A DNA stretch of 24,488 nucleotides from CAZQWJ01 sp964597265 (lineage in GTDB: Bacteria > Patescibacteriota > 4484-211 > JAGQKX01), in NCBI GenBank assembly GCA_964597265.1, contig CAZQWJ010000014.1, positions 1-24,488 of the forward strand, in the 5' to 3' direction. Below, one piece after another: positions 14,400-22,525 of the stretch. Numbering within the stretch: the stretch's first letter is position 1; every line of letters begins with the position of its first letter. The notes under the pieces were generated by a model. That model did no database searches. It saw only the letters and a program-made list of their open reading frames with translations, and was not told where the DNA came from. A program made the position numbers and the translations under genes.

Positions 14400-15373
14400 A
14401 ATACTGCACCTACCGAGTTATACACGAGCGCAATAGCGAGTATCGCCATTATGCCCGCGTGCACAACCCCGTGACTGCGTGGCACGTGGAAATGTTGTCT
14501 ATGTACAATAATCAACGAATCGACAAGAAAGATCGCAGTGAGGAATACTAATGTACCAAGCATCAGCAAACGCCCAGGGTTCATACTCAACGGATTGGCG
14601 AGGTTGGCGCTTACCGCCCTCCAACGTTGCTCTCCGCCAAACAAGGTAGCATCAGTTTGAATAGACGTGTTATCAGATGAGTCTCTTACCACCGCAGTAA
14701 TCGTCTCAGGCGCCGGAGTCGGGGAAGGTATAGGCGTTGGAGCTAAGGTAGGTGCTACAGTGGGTTGTGCAGGCTGCGGACCAGCTGGTTGCTGGTTGGA
14801 TGCAACCACCGTCGCCCCAAGCGGACGTCCAAATAATTGCACCACGAGCGTGGTTTCTTCCCCCTGTAATACTCCATTGACCACGGCAATACCTATTTCA
14901 GTGTAATTGGGGTTGAGCATATTATCTCGATGGCTTTGGCTATTCAACCACCCATTGATCACTCCAGCAGATGTATCAAAATTCATAGCCAGATTTTCCC
15001 CTGCCATGTAATATTCATACCCGGCCTGATCAAACCAATACCACGGATCTTTTTGTGGATCACTGGGGTTAGTGTGTGCCCAGTAGTTAGCACTAAACAT
15101 ATCCTGTGCTTTGAGCAAAGCCGCCTGATTGAGCAGTGAGTTCTCCGTTACCGCTCCTGCGCCGTTGCGTTGCCGCTGGCCATTAGTAAGAGTAATGATC
15201 TCTTCCTTTGAGATACTTGTGGCAAACCCAAGCACACGCGGCGTACCAAGATAGTAAAAATTGATCAGTGTCTGAAAGGTTAGTACCACCGCAATAATAA
15301 GCGAAAGAGACTGATAACGAAGGATATACGGCCGATGATTATTTTTATGGTGCGGGATAAACAAACGCATCAT
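14396..15373 (-). CDS. Membrane-anchored CAP/SCP-domain protein
   Basis: The 325-residue protein has an N-terminal membrane helix (about 22-42), a CAP/SCP (cysteine-rich secretory/PR-1) domain at about 57-182, a Pro/Thr-rich linker (about 196-222), and two C-terminal membrane helices (about 268-290 and 302-324). The CAP residues are conserved: His100 in YWAHTNP, Glu126 in AGENLA and His148 in SHRDNML. Bacterial CAP proteins of this YkwD type are extracellular; their activity is poorly defined. The start at 15373 is chosen because an extended -10 box lies just upstream; an in-frame ATG at 15418 falls inside the loop of the preceding gene's terminator hairpin. Confidence 0.9.
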   Translation of the reverse strand: MMRLFIPHHKNNHRPYILRYQSLSLIIAVVLTFQTLINFYYLGTPRVLGFATSISKEEIITLTNGQRQRNGAGAVTENSLLNQAALLKAQDMFSANYWAHTNPSDPQKDPWYWFDQAGYEYYMAGENLAMNFDTSAGVINGWLNSQSHRDNMLNPNYTEIGIAVVNGVLQGEETTLVVQLFGRPLGATVVASNQQPAGPQPAQPTVAPTLAPTPIPSPTPAPETITAVVRDSSDNTSIQTDATLFGGEQRWRAVSANLANPLSMNPGRLLMLGTLVFLTAIFLVDSLIIVHRQHFHVPRSHGVVHAGIMAILAIALVYNSVGAVL

Positions 15374-15380
15374 CTTCTTA

Positions 15381-15389
15381 AATATAACA
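15381..15389 (-). promoter_or_regulatory. Extended -10 promoter of the CAP-protein unit
   Basis: On the minus strand TGT-TATATT (15389-15381) ends seven bases before the ATG at 15373. It lies just after the T-run of the terminator of the preceding repeat-protein gene, so the CAP unit is likely transcribed separately and leaderless. Confidence 0.55.
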
Positions 15390-15392
15390 TAC

Positions 15393-15452
15393 AAAAAGAC
15401 TAACCTCACACGCAACATAAACCGTAGTTTAGATGGTAGAGTTAGTCTTTTT
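15393..15452 (-). terminator. Terminator-like long hairpin after the repeat-protein operon
   Basis: On the minus strand AAAAAGACTAAC (15452-15441) pairs with GTTAGTCTTTTT (15404-15393) over 12 bp. The 36-base loop contains a second hairpin, TAAAC-TACG-GTTTA (15431-15418). The 3' arm ends in five T residues. It begins two bases after the stop of the LPTTG repeat protein. Confidence 0.7.
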
Positions 15453-15454
15453 GC

Positions 15455-16654
15455 TTATACTGCCACATGCCGTTTCTGTAGTCGCGAAACCCAATGTCTC
15501 ATGTATCCTCCCAGTGCGACCAGAAACAACCCGGTGAGCGCTTCCGCCCAGCTTACATACGGCAACTCGCCTAATCCAGTTGTTGGCAATTCTATTGCTC
15601 CTAGTACCTGATCGTCAGTTGCAGCCTCTGCTGGTGGGAAGATAATATCCTTGATCTTATCAACCACGCTTTTATCATCATCCTTGGAGGGTTTTTCCTC
15701 ATCCGGTAGCGTACCTCCATTTCCGTCATCAGGCGGTGTTGGTATATCCTTATCGCCTTTGCCATCAGATACGTGATTGATACCACCGACGTTGCCAATC
15801 GCTGTTCCAATTGCTATTTTGCCAGTGATAATATCGCAATCTCCAACATTTTTGAGACACTCATTACCTCCAGTGTTGGCATCAATCTTGGTGATATTAA
15901 GCAAATCAACATTGTTGATCTGATCAATTAACCTGGTGGTGTCAAACGCCAAACCCACCTGCACATGAGAATACGCACCGTTGCCAAAAATATCAACACC
16001 GACATTCCAACTGTTTGACGTAGCGGGATTTTTGTAAATATTCTTCCCCACTTTGTTGTGGTATGTGACGTTGGCGGTAATATCACCCGTGCGAATCTTG
16101 CTATCGCCTACATTCTTCTTGGACTCGTTAAATCCCGTATTTAGGTCAGCGTCAACGATATTCTTCACCTGTGCATTGTTTTGCTGCACAACCTGTGTAT
16201 TTTGTTCGGCAGTAAGGTCAAGCGTTGTTTTGGATCCTGTTCCATTCTTTGCAATGGTTGCTGACACATCTCCTAAGTGACAGCTATCACAGCCGGCTGT
16301 AGCCTTATTGGTTCCACCTTCGTTCACTATACTGGTAGAAGATGTAATGTCTCCAGTCTGTATCGTTACGTCCCCTACATTGTTAGAAACCGTGTTACCG
16401 CCGGTATTAGCATTGCTCTCTACGTCGTTTGTGATATCCAACGCGTTAGTTTGAGAAATACTTGTCTGCTGAGAAATGGTAAATTGGGCACTGTTGTTTG
16501 AATCAGTCCCGTTACCATTGATATTAATCTGAAGACCGGCAGAGACCGTCCCGGTAGACATCGAAACCAGCAAAGCTCCGGTCATCCCTAATGAAACGAC
16601 CTTCTGTACGAACCAGCTGGATCTCTTTTTCATTTCCCTGATTATGTATGTCAT
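15455..16654 (-). CDS. NTG-repeat surface protein with LPTTG sorting signal
   Basis: The 399-residue protein has a signal peptide (about 1-39, ending TVSA) and three repeats beginning at the Asn-Gly sites 47, 137 and 225, that is a period of about 89 residues. Each repeat follows the pattern NGxGSxN ... QxNxxxVxNxVxxxxNTGxNxxxxNVGDxxIxTGDI, likely a beta-solenoid. A Pro/Asp/Lys-rich spacer follows, then LPTTG (356-360), a hydrophobic stretch (about 369-384) and the basic tail RLQKR: a canonical sortase sorting signal. A CDSC pair lies at 122-125. The ATG at 16654 has a strong Shine-Dalgarno AGGAGGTG at 16670-16663, eight bases away. The gene begins 21 bases after the stop of the larger paralog. 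Covalent anchoring requires a sortase, none of which is in this window. Confidence 0.85.
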   Translation of the reverse strand: MTYIIREMKKRSSWFVQKVVSLGMTGALLVSMSTGTVSAGLQININGNGTDSNNSAQFTISQQTSISQTNALDITNDVESNANTGGNTVSNNVGDVTIQTGDITSSTSIVNEGGTNKATAGCDSCHLGDVSATIAKNGTGSKTTLDLTAEQNTQVVQQNNAQVKNIVDADLNTGFNESKKNVGDSKIRTGDITANVTYHNKVGKNIYKNPATSNSWNVGVDIFGNGAYSHVQVGLAFDTTRLIDQINNVDLLNITKIDANTGGNECLKNVGDCDIITGKIAIGTAIGNVGGINHVSDGKGDKDIPTPPDDGNGGTLPDEEKPSKDDDKSVVDKIKDIIFPPAEAATDDQVLGAIELPTTGLGELPYVSWAEALTGLFLVALGGYMRHWVSRLQKRHVAV

Positions 16655-16675
16655 CAAACATTCACCTCCTCAACG

Positions 16676-19021
16676 TTATGCTGATAAGAAGGGCAGTAAT
16701 TTCTTCTTCAATTCACTGTTGACTACCAGTATCAAACCGGCGACTGCTATCAACTTCAATGGGTTAATCTGTGAAAAATCGATAGCAGCTTTGGCGGCTG
16801 AAGACGTATCAATAGTCGGGTGATATACTGGAATCGTATTACTTACTCCACCAGCCAAAACACCTTCTTGACCCTGTCCATCCTCGGAACCATCGTCTCC
16901 TGACGTAAGACCGACCATCCCCAAAACTCCTGACACAGAGAAACGTGCTAGTGCTGGTTTGTCCGAGGAATCGCCCGATGCAGGTGTTTCGTGTCCGGTA
17001 GCTGAAAGGTCGTTATTCTCTTGAGCAGATTCATTCGGCTGCGATGCGTCTTGGTCAGCTACTTCCTGTGAGGTAGTTTGTTTTTGCGCTGCCGGCTTGG
17101 TATCTTGGGTAGTATCAGCTAACACATCTTGCTCTGATATATCATTTTCTGTTTTTGGTTGCGCCCAACTAGGCAAGACAGATCCAGCCCAATCCCCCAA
17201 CGCATTGACAAATGTGACCACGAGATTGTTTCCGATGAAGTTATTGCCAACAAAGTTTGTGATAGAAGCGAGTACTGACACATCGCCGGTTTCTATTGCA
17301 ATATTCCCACCGGTGTTTTTGTCAACGGTATTGCCGCCTGTATTTGCTTTTATATTAAGATTGTTGTTAACCACGGCCGTGTTATTTTGAGTAATATCCA
17401 CCACATCTACATCACTGGTCGCAATGATGTTTTCACTGTATGCACCATTACCTCCAATACCCGCATACACTTGTGGTACCGGCATCAGGTTACCTGCCAA
17501 ATCGACATAGTACGGCGTAATAACACCGTCTTTGTTTACAAATACTAGGTTAATAGTGCTGTCATTGGCAATAAAGTTTTGACCCGCAACAGTGGTAGTG
17601 GAAACGTGTGAATCAACATTTCCGGTTTTGACTGCAATGTTGCCGCCGGTGTTTTTACTGGCATCGTTTTCGCCTGTTACCGCGTCTATATTAACAGTAT
17701 TATTGATAACCGCAGTATTGTTTTGGGTGAGAAACATCAGTTCTTCGTCAGTGACCGTTACTCCATTAGCTGATCCTGCACCGTTGTTTTCTAATGTGAT
17801 GCTGGTATTAGGATTTGTCAGAGCAAGGTTGTTGGTATCTGGCAAGTACACGTCACCCTGATACCCGTCAAAAATATTGACAACACCCACCAACAGGTTG
17901 CCCAATCCGACAAAGTTTGTATTGAGAAAGTTCACAATATTGGCAAATACGTTGGCGTCACCAGTAGTAATACTGGAATCACCCATGGACTTGGTAATTT
18001 CGTTATCACCGGTGTTGACTTCAATATCAACGTCATTGGTTACCTCGGCAAAGTTATCCTGAAAGATCAATACCGTAGAGCCGGTACCTACCTGTGTGGT
18101 ATTGGATGAACCTGCGCCGTTTCCGTTGGTATTGGCAATTAATGATTGCGCAGGTGCGTACGATAGCGTATCTAGATAAATATCTCCGGCAGTGGTGTCA
18201 TATGCATCAAACTCTGCCACGGCTACGTTGGCAAAATTCGCATTACCAAAGTTGAATACATTCACCTGCGCTGTGGCATCACCTGTGGTGATGGTGTTGG
18301 AACCACCGGTATTTTTGGCAATCGTGTTGTCGCCACTATTTGCCTCGACATTCATGTCGTTGTACAAGAGCAAATTATTCTGCTGATATACCTCTTCTAA
18401 TGTTGAGCCGGAATAATCAATAACATTGGTTGAATCAGCACCGTTTTTGTACATTTCAGTAGTTACGTCAGATGTTTTGGGTAAGGACGTATATGCATTT
18501 GTGTTTGCCTGTGTCGAAAGATTGGCTGTTACATCAGCATTCCCCGTGGCAATGGCAGCGTCTCCAACACCGTACCCACCGTCCTGCTTGCCGGTGGTAT
18601 CGCTATACTGGGTTGGCGATGAAGTTGTTCCCTGAGAAGAGGTCTGCTCTTGTAGGGGTGTCGCAGGCGCTGGTTGTTGGGGTTGTGACGGTGCCTGAGG
18701 CTGCGACTGAGATTCCGTTGGAGTCGGCGTTGGGTTTTGGGTATACTGCTTGGGCTGTTTTGGCGCTGACGGAGCACTTGGCGCTTGGGTAGGCGGAGTA
18801 GGAGATGTTGGCACCGAAGGAGCTGATGGTGCCGATGGAGCTGTTGGTGCGGTTGGAGCACTTGGCGCGGACGGTGCACTCGGAGCCGTTGGTGCCGTCG
18901 GCGCAGTCGGAAACACCAAAGACGCAGCAACATCTGCCGTCGCAAGACTCGACACATTAATCACCAACACAAAAATCAAAAACAAATTAAGTATTTTGTA
19001 TGACCGATGTTTTGTACGCAT
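16676..19021 (-). CDS. Large NTG-repeat surface protein with Pro/Ala stalk and C-terminal membrane helix
   Basis: The 781-residue protein has a signal peptide (about 1-30) and a stalk of APT/APS triplets and Pro/Gln-rich sequence (about 38-125). Four repeats follow, beginning at Asn-Gly sites 193, 301, 413 and 525, so the period is about 110 residues. Each holds the QxNxxxVxNxVxxxxNTGxNxxxKNTGGxxxIxTGDA core, and a degenerate partial copy (VGDAAIATGNADV) lies near 152. Low-complexity acidic/Gln-rich sequence and a C-terminal membrane helix (about 752-768) followed by Lys residues complete it. The repeats match those of the two neighbouring paralogs. It is probably anchored in the membrane with the repeats outside. 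A weak ribosome binding site (AAAGGA, 19038-19033) lies within a small hairpin. Confidence 0.85.
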   Translation of the reverse strand: MRTKHRSYKILNLFLIFVLVINVSSLATADVAASLVFPTAPTAPTAPSAPSAPSAPTAPTAPSAPSAPSVPTSPTPPTQAPSAPSAPKQPKQYTQNPTPTPTESQSQPQAPSQPQQPAPATPLQEQTSSQGTTSSPTQYSDTTGKQDGGYGVGDAAIATGNADVTANLSTQANTNAYTSLPKTSDVTTEMYKNGADSTNVIDYSGSTLEEVYQQNNLLLYNDMNVEANSGDNTIAKNTGGSNTITTGDATAQVNVFNFGNANFANVAVAEFDAYDTTAGDIYLDTLSYAPAQSLIANTNGNGAGSSNTTQVGTGSTVLIFQDNFAEVTNDVDIEVNTGDNEITKSMGDSSITTGDANVFANIVNFLNTNFVGLGNLLVGVVNIFDGYQGDVYLPDTNNLALTNPNTSITLENNGAGSANGVTVTDEELMFLTQNNTAVINNTVNIDAVTGENDASKNTGGNIAVKTGNVDSHVSTTTVAGQNFIANDSTINLVFVNKDGVITPYYVDLAGNLMPVPQVYAGIGGNGAYSENIIATSDVDVVDITQNNTAVVNNNLNIKANTGGNTVDKNTGGNIAIETGDVSVLASITNFVGNNFIGNNLVVTFVNALGDWAGSVLPSWAQPKTENDISEQDVLADTTQDTKPAAQKQTTSQEVADQDASQPNESAQENNDLSATGHETPASGDSSDKPALARFSVSGVLGMVGLTSGDDGSEDGQGQEGVLAGGVSNTIPVYHPTIDTSSAAKAAIDFSQINPLKLIAVAGLILVVNSELKKKLLPFLSA

Positions 19022-19112
19022 AGTTTATTCTGTCCTTTAGGACACCCGTCTCCTCAAAAATTACTCCTTTTGAGGAAGCGGGTACCCTCTCATTACTGAG
19101 AAGGATTACCCG
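19022..19112 (-). other. Structured intercistronic leader with mutually exclusive hairpins
   Basis: Three hairpins fill this gap on the minus strand. Hairpin 1 pairs CGGGTA (19112-19107) with TACCCG (19084-19079) around an inner TCTCA/TGAGA stem. Hairpin 2 pairs ACCCG and TCCTCAAAA (19083-19068) with TTTTGAGGA and CGGGT (19059-19044), about 15 pairs with one mismatch, around a GGAGTAAT loop. Hairpin 3, TGTCC-TAAA-GGACA (19044-19031), holds the ribosome binding site of the 781-residue protein. Hairpins 1 and 2 share 19079-19083 and cannot both form. No T-run follows, so control of translation or RNA stability is more likely than termination. Confidence 0.55.
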
Positions 19113-19119
19113 TTGATGC

Positions 19120-20364
19120 TTAACCCAACACCATCTCAACGAGAATTGTCAGAAAACTGACGTTCTCGCCTGTCATGTGAGAGCCAGCACCCTCACCGAT
19201 AACGTTTGCCCCAGCTTCGTTTTCAACAGTCATTAACTGATCTACGTCGCCAGTGGTCAAATCATCACCAGTGTTCTTCTCTACATCGTTCTTTCCGGTT
19301 TCGGCATCCTGATCTAGGTTGTTGTCTAGATCACAGCCACCTCGGAAACGATTGAGAAGTTTGGCAAGGCCGGTTACTTGTTCGCCGCCACAAGCCTGGA
19401 AGTATTCAGATCCAAACTCAATGTCGAGATCAACATCGTTCTTGGTATCTACTCCATTCTTGTCGACAACGATTTCACCCTCAAGTTCGCAGCACTCATC
19501 GACTTCGAGAGCGTTGAAACCGACTCCGTTCCAGACTTCGATAGCCTGATCTACACCACCAGTCTCTACATCGATATCTCCGCCAGTGTTGGCATCAACA
19601 TCGTTTTTGCCGGTAAGCGCATCCTGATCAACATCGTTGTAAACGTCAACGCTGTTGTTCTGAGCTGCCACGGTATACAGTTCGAGTGTTACATCGAGAT
19701 CATTTCGCGAATCTGCACCGTTTTCGGCAATAACCAGTTCGAGATCAACGCCACCGTCACTGCTACCTAAGCTTGCAACATTCAAGCCAGCTTCGGTTGT
19801 CAGTGAAATCGCCTGGTCAACATCTCCAGTCGTCAATGCAATGTCACCACCGGTATTCTTATCGATTTCGTTATCTCCGGTGTTACCATCTTGGTCAACG
19901 TCATTTTTGACATCAACATAATTGGTCTGGAAGAGTTGTTTGCCAGACTGCAGATCGAAGTCAACATCGTTTTTGGTATCCGCTCCATTCTTTTCGATGG
20001 CGACTACGAGGTCGAGGTCACAACCACAAGCTTCAACAACAGCACTATTAGCACCTGCTACTGTTGTTACTTCAGCTGTCTGTGTGACATCACCAGTCTG
20101 GACGTCTATATCAGCACCAGTGTTTTTTGACACAGTGTTATCTCCGGTATTTGCATCCTGATCTATCTTGTTATTCACGGATACATTGTTACTCTGGGAA
20201 ACCGTGGTCTGGGTGGAATAGTTGAAGTCCGCATCATTGTTGGAACCATAACCATTACCACTAACACTGATGTTGATAGCAGCGAATGCTGGTAACAGGG
20301 ATTGCGCAATAAGCAAACCTGCACCGGCCATTCCTGTCATTCGAGTTACGAGTTTTTTGTTCAT
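19120..20364 (-). CDS. Secreted acidic NTG-repeat protein
   Basis: The 414-residue protein has a signal peptide (about 1-28, ending PAFA) and then almost nothing but repeats. Four units start at Asn-Gly sites 37, 126, 215 and 303, a strikingly regular period of 88-89 residues. The consensus is NGADxKNDVDxxL ... QxNxVDVxNDVDQDxNTGxNDVxKNTGGDIxxxTGDVDQA. The loop DQDxNTGxNxxD has Asp/Asn at alternate positions like calcium-binding loops. Six cysteines (113, 115, 291, 292, 325, 344) could form disulfides. There is no anchor or sorting motif, so it is likely released or polymerised. A very strong Shine-Dalgarno AGGGAGGTGA (20380-20371) suggests high expression, as for a major subunit. It is in an operon with the DUF4352-like gene upstream. 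Confidence 0.85.
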   Translation of the reverse strand: MNKKLVTRMTGMAGAGLLIAQSLLPAFAAINISVSGNGYGSNNDADFNYSTQTTVSQSNNVSVNNKIDQDANTGDNTVSKNTGADIDVQTGDVTQTAEVTTVAGANSAVVEACGCDLDLVVAIEKNGADTKNDVDFDLQSGKQLFQTNYVDVKNDVDQDGNTGDNEIDKNTGGDIALTTGDVDQAISLTTEAGLNVASLGSSDGGVDLELVIAENGADSRNDLDVTLELYTVAAQNNSVDVYNDVDQDALTGKNDVDANTGGDIDVETGGVDQAIEVWNGVGFNALEVDECCELEGEIVVDKNGVDTKNDVDLDIEFGSEYFQACGGEQVTGLAKLLNRFRGGCDLDNNLDQDAETGKNDVEKNTGDDLTTGDVDQLMTVENEAGANVIGEGAGSHMTGENVSFLTILVEMVLG

Positions 20365-20418
20365 TCTTTATCACCTCCCTTGTGACTAAATGATACTTTT
20401 AAATTTTTCGTACCATAA

Positions 20419-20436
20419 GTGCAGCTATAGCCGCAC
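20419..20436 (-). other. Hairpin at the end of the DUF4352-like gene
   Basis: On the minus strand GTGCGGC-TATA-GCTGCAC forms a 7-bp stem with one G-T pair, starting at the last base of the stop codon. Without a T-run it may act as a weak terminator or RNA-stability element between the first and second genes. Confidence 0.4.
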
Positions 20437-21020
20437 TAAAATTTGATCTCAATCAATTCCCCTATCCCGTCCGTTGACCCGATTTCAAGCAGAAACTGTT
20501 TCTGCCCTTCATCAACGATGAAACCAACATTTGTTTCTTTTGTGGATAACGGACGGATCTCAACCATACCTTGGTGCGCAGTCGGAGCTTTCTTCTTGTC
20601 ATCATGCTCTATGAGACGTACCCAGTCCTGAGACACAGCATACAATGTTGCGTTGATGTCGTTTTTGATATCTAAGTTAAGAATGAGGAAAAGCTTACCT
20701 TCTCGCGCTTTAATCCAGTTACCCCGTACTAGCACACGTTCCTGCAACTGTGCGCTGGTAACCGCGACATTCACGGTCTGTACAAGTGTATCGCCATCCG
20801 CATTCTTTGCACGTAGATCCATTGAGCGGTTGATGGTAATTGGAGTACCCACCATTCCTGTCTGGTCCGTATTCTTATCCGCGCGAGTTTTTGAAAATCC
20901 AAAGAGAAACACTGCAACTAATAAAAGGATAGCTATCTTGGTTTTATGTGTAACCAGAAAAGATTTCAGACGTGACACTCTCGAACTACTTGTAGATTCT
21001 AAACCATTGATTCGTCTCAT
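20436..21020 (-). CDS. Membrane-anchored DUF4352-like protein
   Basis: The 194-residue protein has a short basic cytoplasmic N-terminus, a membrane helix at about 28-43 and an extracytoplasmic domain. The domain pattern fits the DUF4352/telokin-like immunoglobulin fold: VRGNWIKAREGKLFLILNLDIKNDINATLYAVSQDWVRLI, then HQGMVEIRPLSTKETNVGFIVDEGQKQFLLEIG. Such proteins are typical of bacterial envelopes, with unknown ligands. It is the first gene of the repeat-protein operon, so it may help assemble, anchor or export those proteins. A good sigma-70-type promoter lies upstream with a leader of about 30 nt and no Shine-Dalgarno sequence. The family call is moderate, from pattern only. Confidence 0.75.
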   Translation of the reverse strand: MRRINGLESTSSSRVSRLKSFLVTHKTKIAILLLVAVFLFGFSKTRADKNTDQTGMVGTPITINRSMDLRAKNADGDTLVQTVNVAVTSAQLQERVLVRGNWIKAREGKLFLILNLDIKNDINATLYAVSQDWVRLIEHDDKKKAPTAHQGMVEIRPLSTKETNVGFIVDEGQKQFLLEIGSTDGIGELIEIKF

Positions 21021-21056
21021 AATATTTCAAGTGAGTTTAACATTCGTTTAACCTCG

Positions 21057-21085
21057 AGTATATGATCCCATGTGACACGCGTCAA
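21057..21085 (-). promoter_or_regulatory. Promoter of the repeat-protein operon
   Basis: On the minus strand TTGACG (21085-21080), a 17-bp spacer and TATACT (21062-21057) form the best -35/-10 pair in the window. Transcription would begin near 21050, 30 bases before the ATG at 21020, and probably reads through all four genes to the terminator at 15393-15452. Confidence 0.75.
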
Positions 21086-21550
21086 TGCCTATAATGTTCT
21101 TTTATATCAATATAATTACCTCAAATCGATTTTGCGCCTTTATCAATAGATAAATTGCCCACAACTCTTTGGATTTCAAGATCGAGATGCATGTCAGCCT
21201 TGTAAACTCCTATTACTATGATGTCATATAAGGGACTCAGCCGACCTAAAAAAATCAACTAAAATATATCCGCAACCTCACTTTATAAGTACAACATTTG
21301 CATCAGGATAAAATTATGTGAATAGAGAGGATTCGTCACGTCGCAAAGCAGTACTACACTTTTATCTTGTCTTAACCTAACACTTGTAACTTAATATGAG
21401 CACGTAACCAAATCTAAACAATATGCATGGTCCGACTAAATTCTCAACGGCTGTTGCTATAAGCTAGTAGAACGCACCATCAGGTTAATGAACGTACGAA
21501 CCAGTCATCATTCCCCGAGAAGCTCCGCTCGTTATCAAAAAACTATCAGG
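21086..21550. other. AT-rich gene-free region
   Basis: I see no supportable gene, RNA or strong hairpin in this AT-rich stretch between the D,D-carboxypeptidase gene and the repeat-protein operon. The only repetition noticed is ATCAGGTTA, present at about 21479 and 21545. A short unrecognised RNA cannot be excluded. Confidence 0.5.
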
Positions 21551-22519
21551 TTACAAGATGAACCCCCGTTCAGCCCAATCAAGTAATTTTTGGGCGTCAG
21601 TAAAACGTTCTGTCGAACCTAATAAAACAACTATGGTAACGTGACCGTCACGTTCCTGCGAGATAACCAGGTTTTGTCCGGCAGTCTGGCTAGTCCCTGT
21701 TTTGACACCAGTGATCGTTGGGTCACGTTGCAGCAAGGCATTGGTAGTTTGTATGGCATGAACCATGTGCCCACCGTCACCAAACACAGTTGCTTCCTGC
21801 GTTTTGACGATATCTGCCAACATAGGATTTCTGAGCAACTGCCAACTGAGCATGGCTACATCAGACGCAGAGCTAAAATTTTGGGCGTCGTCATATCCAA
21901 TTGGATTGGTAAAATGCGTCTCAGTCAAGCCTAACTCCGCAACAATCGTATTCATTTGCGACACGAAACCCCCGTAGCCTTGCGGATGAGCCGAAGCAAG
22001 TGTGAATGCCGCATCATTGCCCGAGGCGATAAGCATCCCTCTCATAAGATCCCATCCGGCAATTTGTTCATTCGGCATAAGTCCCATGGTAGAGCCAATA
22101 ACCCCGCCCACCGTTGAAGGCGTAGAAAAGGTTTCCTCTAGGTCAATTGTTTGATATGCAGTCAAAGCGGATGCTATCTTGGTCAGCGACGCAATGGGGA
22201 ACGACTCGTTACTCTGTTTTTCATATAACACATGATTGGTCTGTGGACTCCAGACATATGCCGCTTTGGCGGTTATCGCAGGAGGTGCCTCTATTACGAC
22301 ACGATACGGAAAACGTTGCGGCTTGTGGAGACTCAAGGAAACAGCATCACTTGCAAACGCAGCTGAAGTATTAGTAGCGACAGTAAGCGCAGTGGCGGAT
22401 AGACTACGCGACTTCCAGTTAGATGAAGCCTGCGAAGAAATACGATGTGCAAAACTCCCACTCACCAAGAGCATGAGAAACAAAACAGTCACAGAAGAAC
22501 GAAGACGTGCATGTACCAT
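21551..22519 (-). CDS. dacA: Serine-type D-alanyl-D-alanine carboxypeptidase
   Basis: The 322-residue protein is a PBP5/DacA-type (peptidase S11) enzyme that trims the terminal D-Ala from peptidoglycan pentapeptides. The three active-site motifs are present: SLTK (Ser111, Lys114), SGN (166-168) and KTG (273-275). An N-terminal hydrophobic segment (about 8-25) is a signal peptide or anchor, and a 50-residue linker precedes the catalytic domain. The small C-terminal PBP5 domain and amphipathic anchor are absent, so the N-terminal segment probably holds it at the membrane. The ATG at 22519 follows an extended -10 box directly; a TTG one codon upstream is the alternative. It starts 12 bases after the YbaK-like gene, so it may also be read from aspS. 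Confidence 0.93.
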   Translation of the reverse strand: MVHARLRSSVTVLFLMLLVSGSFAHRISSQASSNWKSRSLSATALTVATNTSAAFASDAVSLSLHKPQRFPYRVVIEAPPAITAKAAYVWSPQTNHVLYEKQSNESFPIASLTKIASALTAYQTIDLEETFSTPSTVGGVIGSTMGLMPNEQIAGWDLMRGMLIASGNDAAFTLASAHPQGYGGFVSQMNTIVAELGLTETHFTNPIGYDDAQNFSSASDVAMLSWQLLRNPMLADIVKTQEATVFGDGGHMVHAIQTTNALLQRDPTITGVKTGTSQTAGQNLVISQERDGHVTIVVLLGSTERFTDAQKLLDWAERGFIL

Positions 22520-22525
22520 CAACCT

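Noticed and set aside
18750..19040. Plus-strand Gly/Ala-rich frame opposite the APT/APS stalk
   Set aside because: It is the antisense of a low-complexity region of the 781-residue protein and has no promoter or ribosome binding site.
21488..21590. Short plus-strand frame starting ATG 21488
   Set aside because: Only about 32 codons, running into the antisense of dacA, without ribosome binding site or recognisable protein features.
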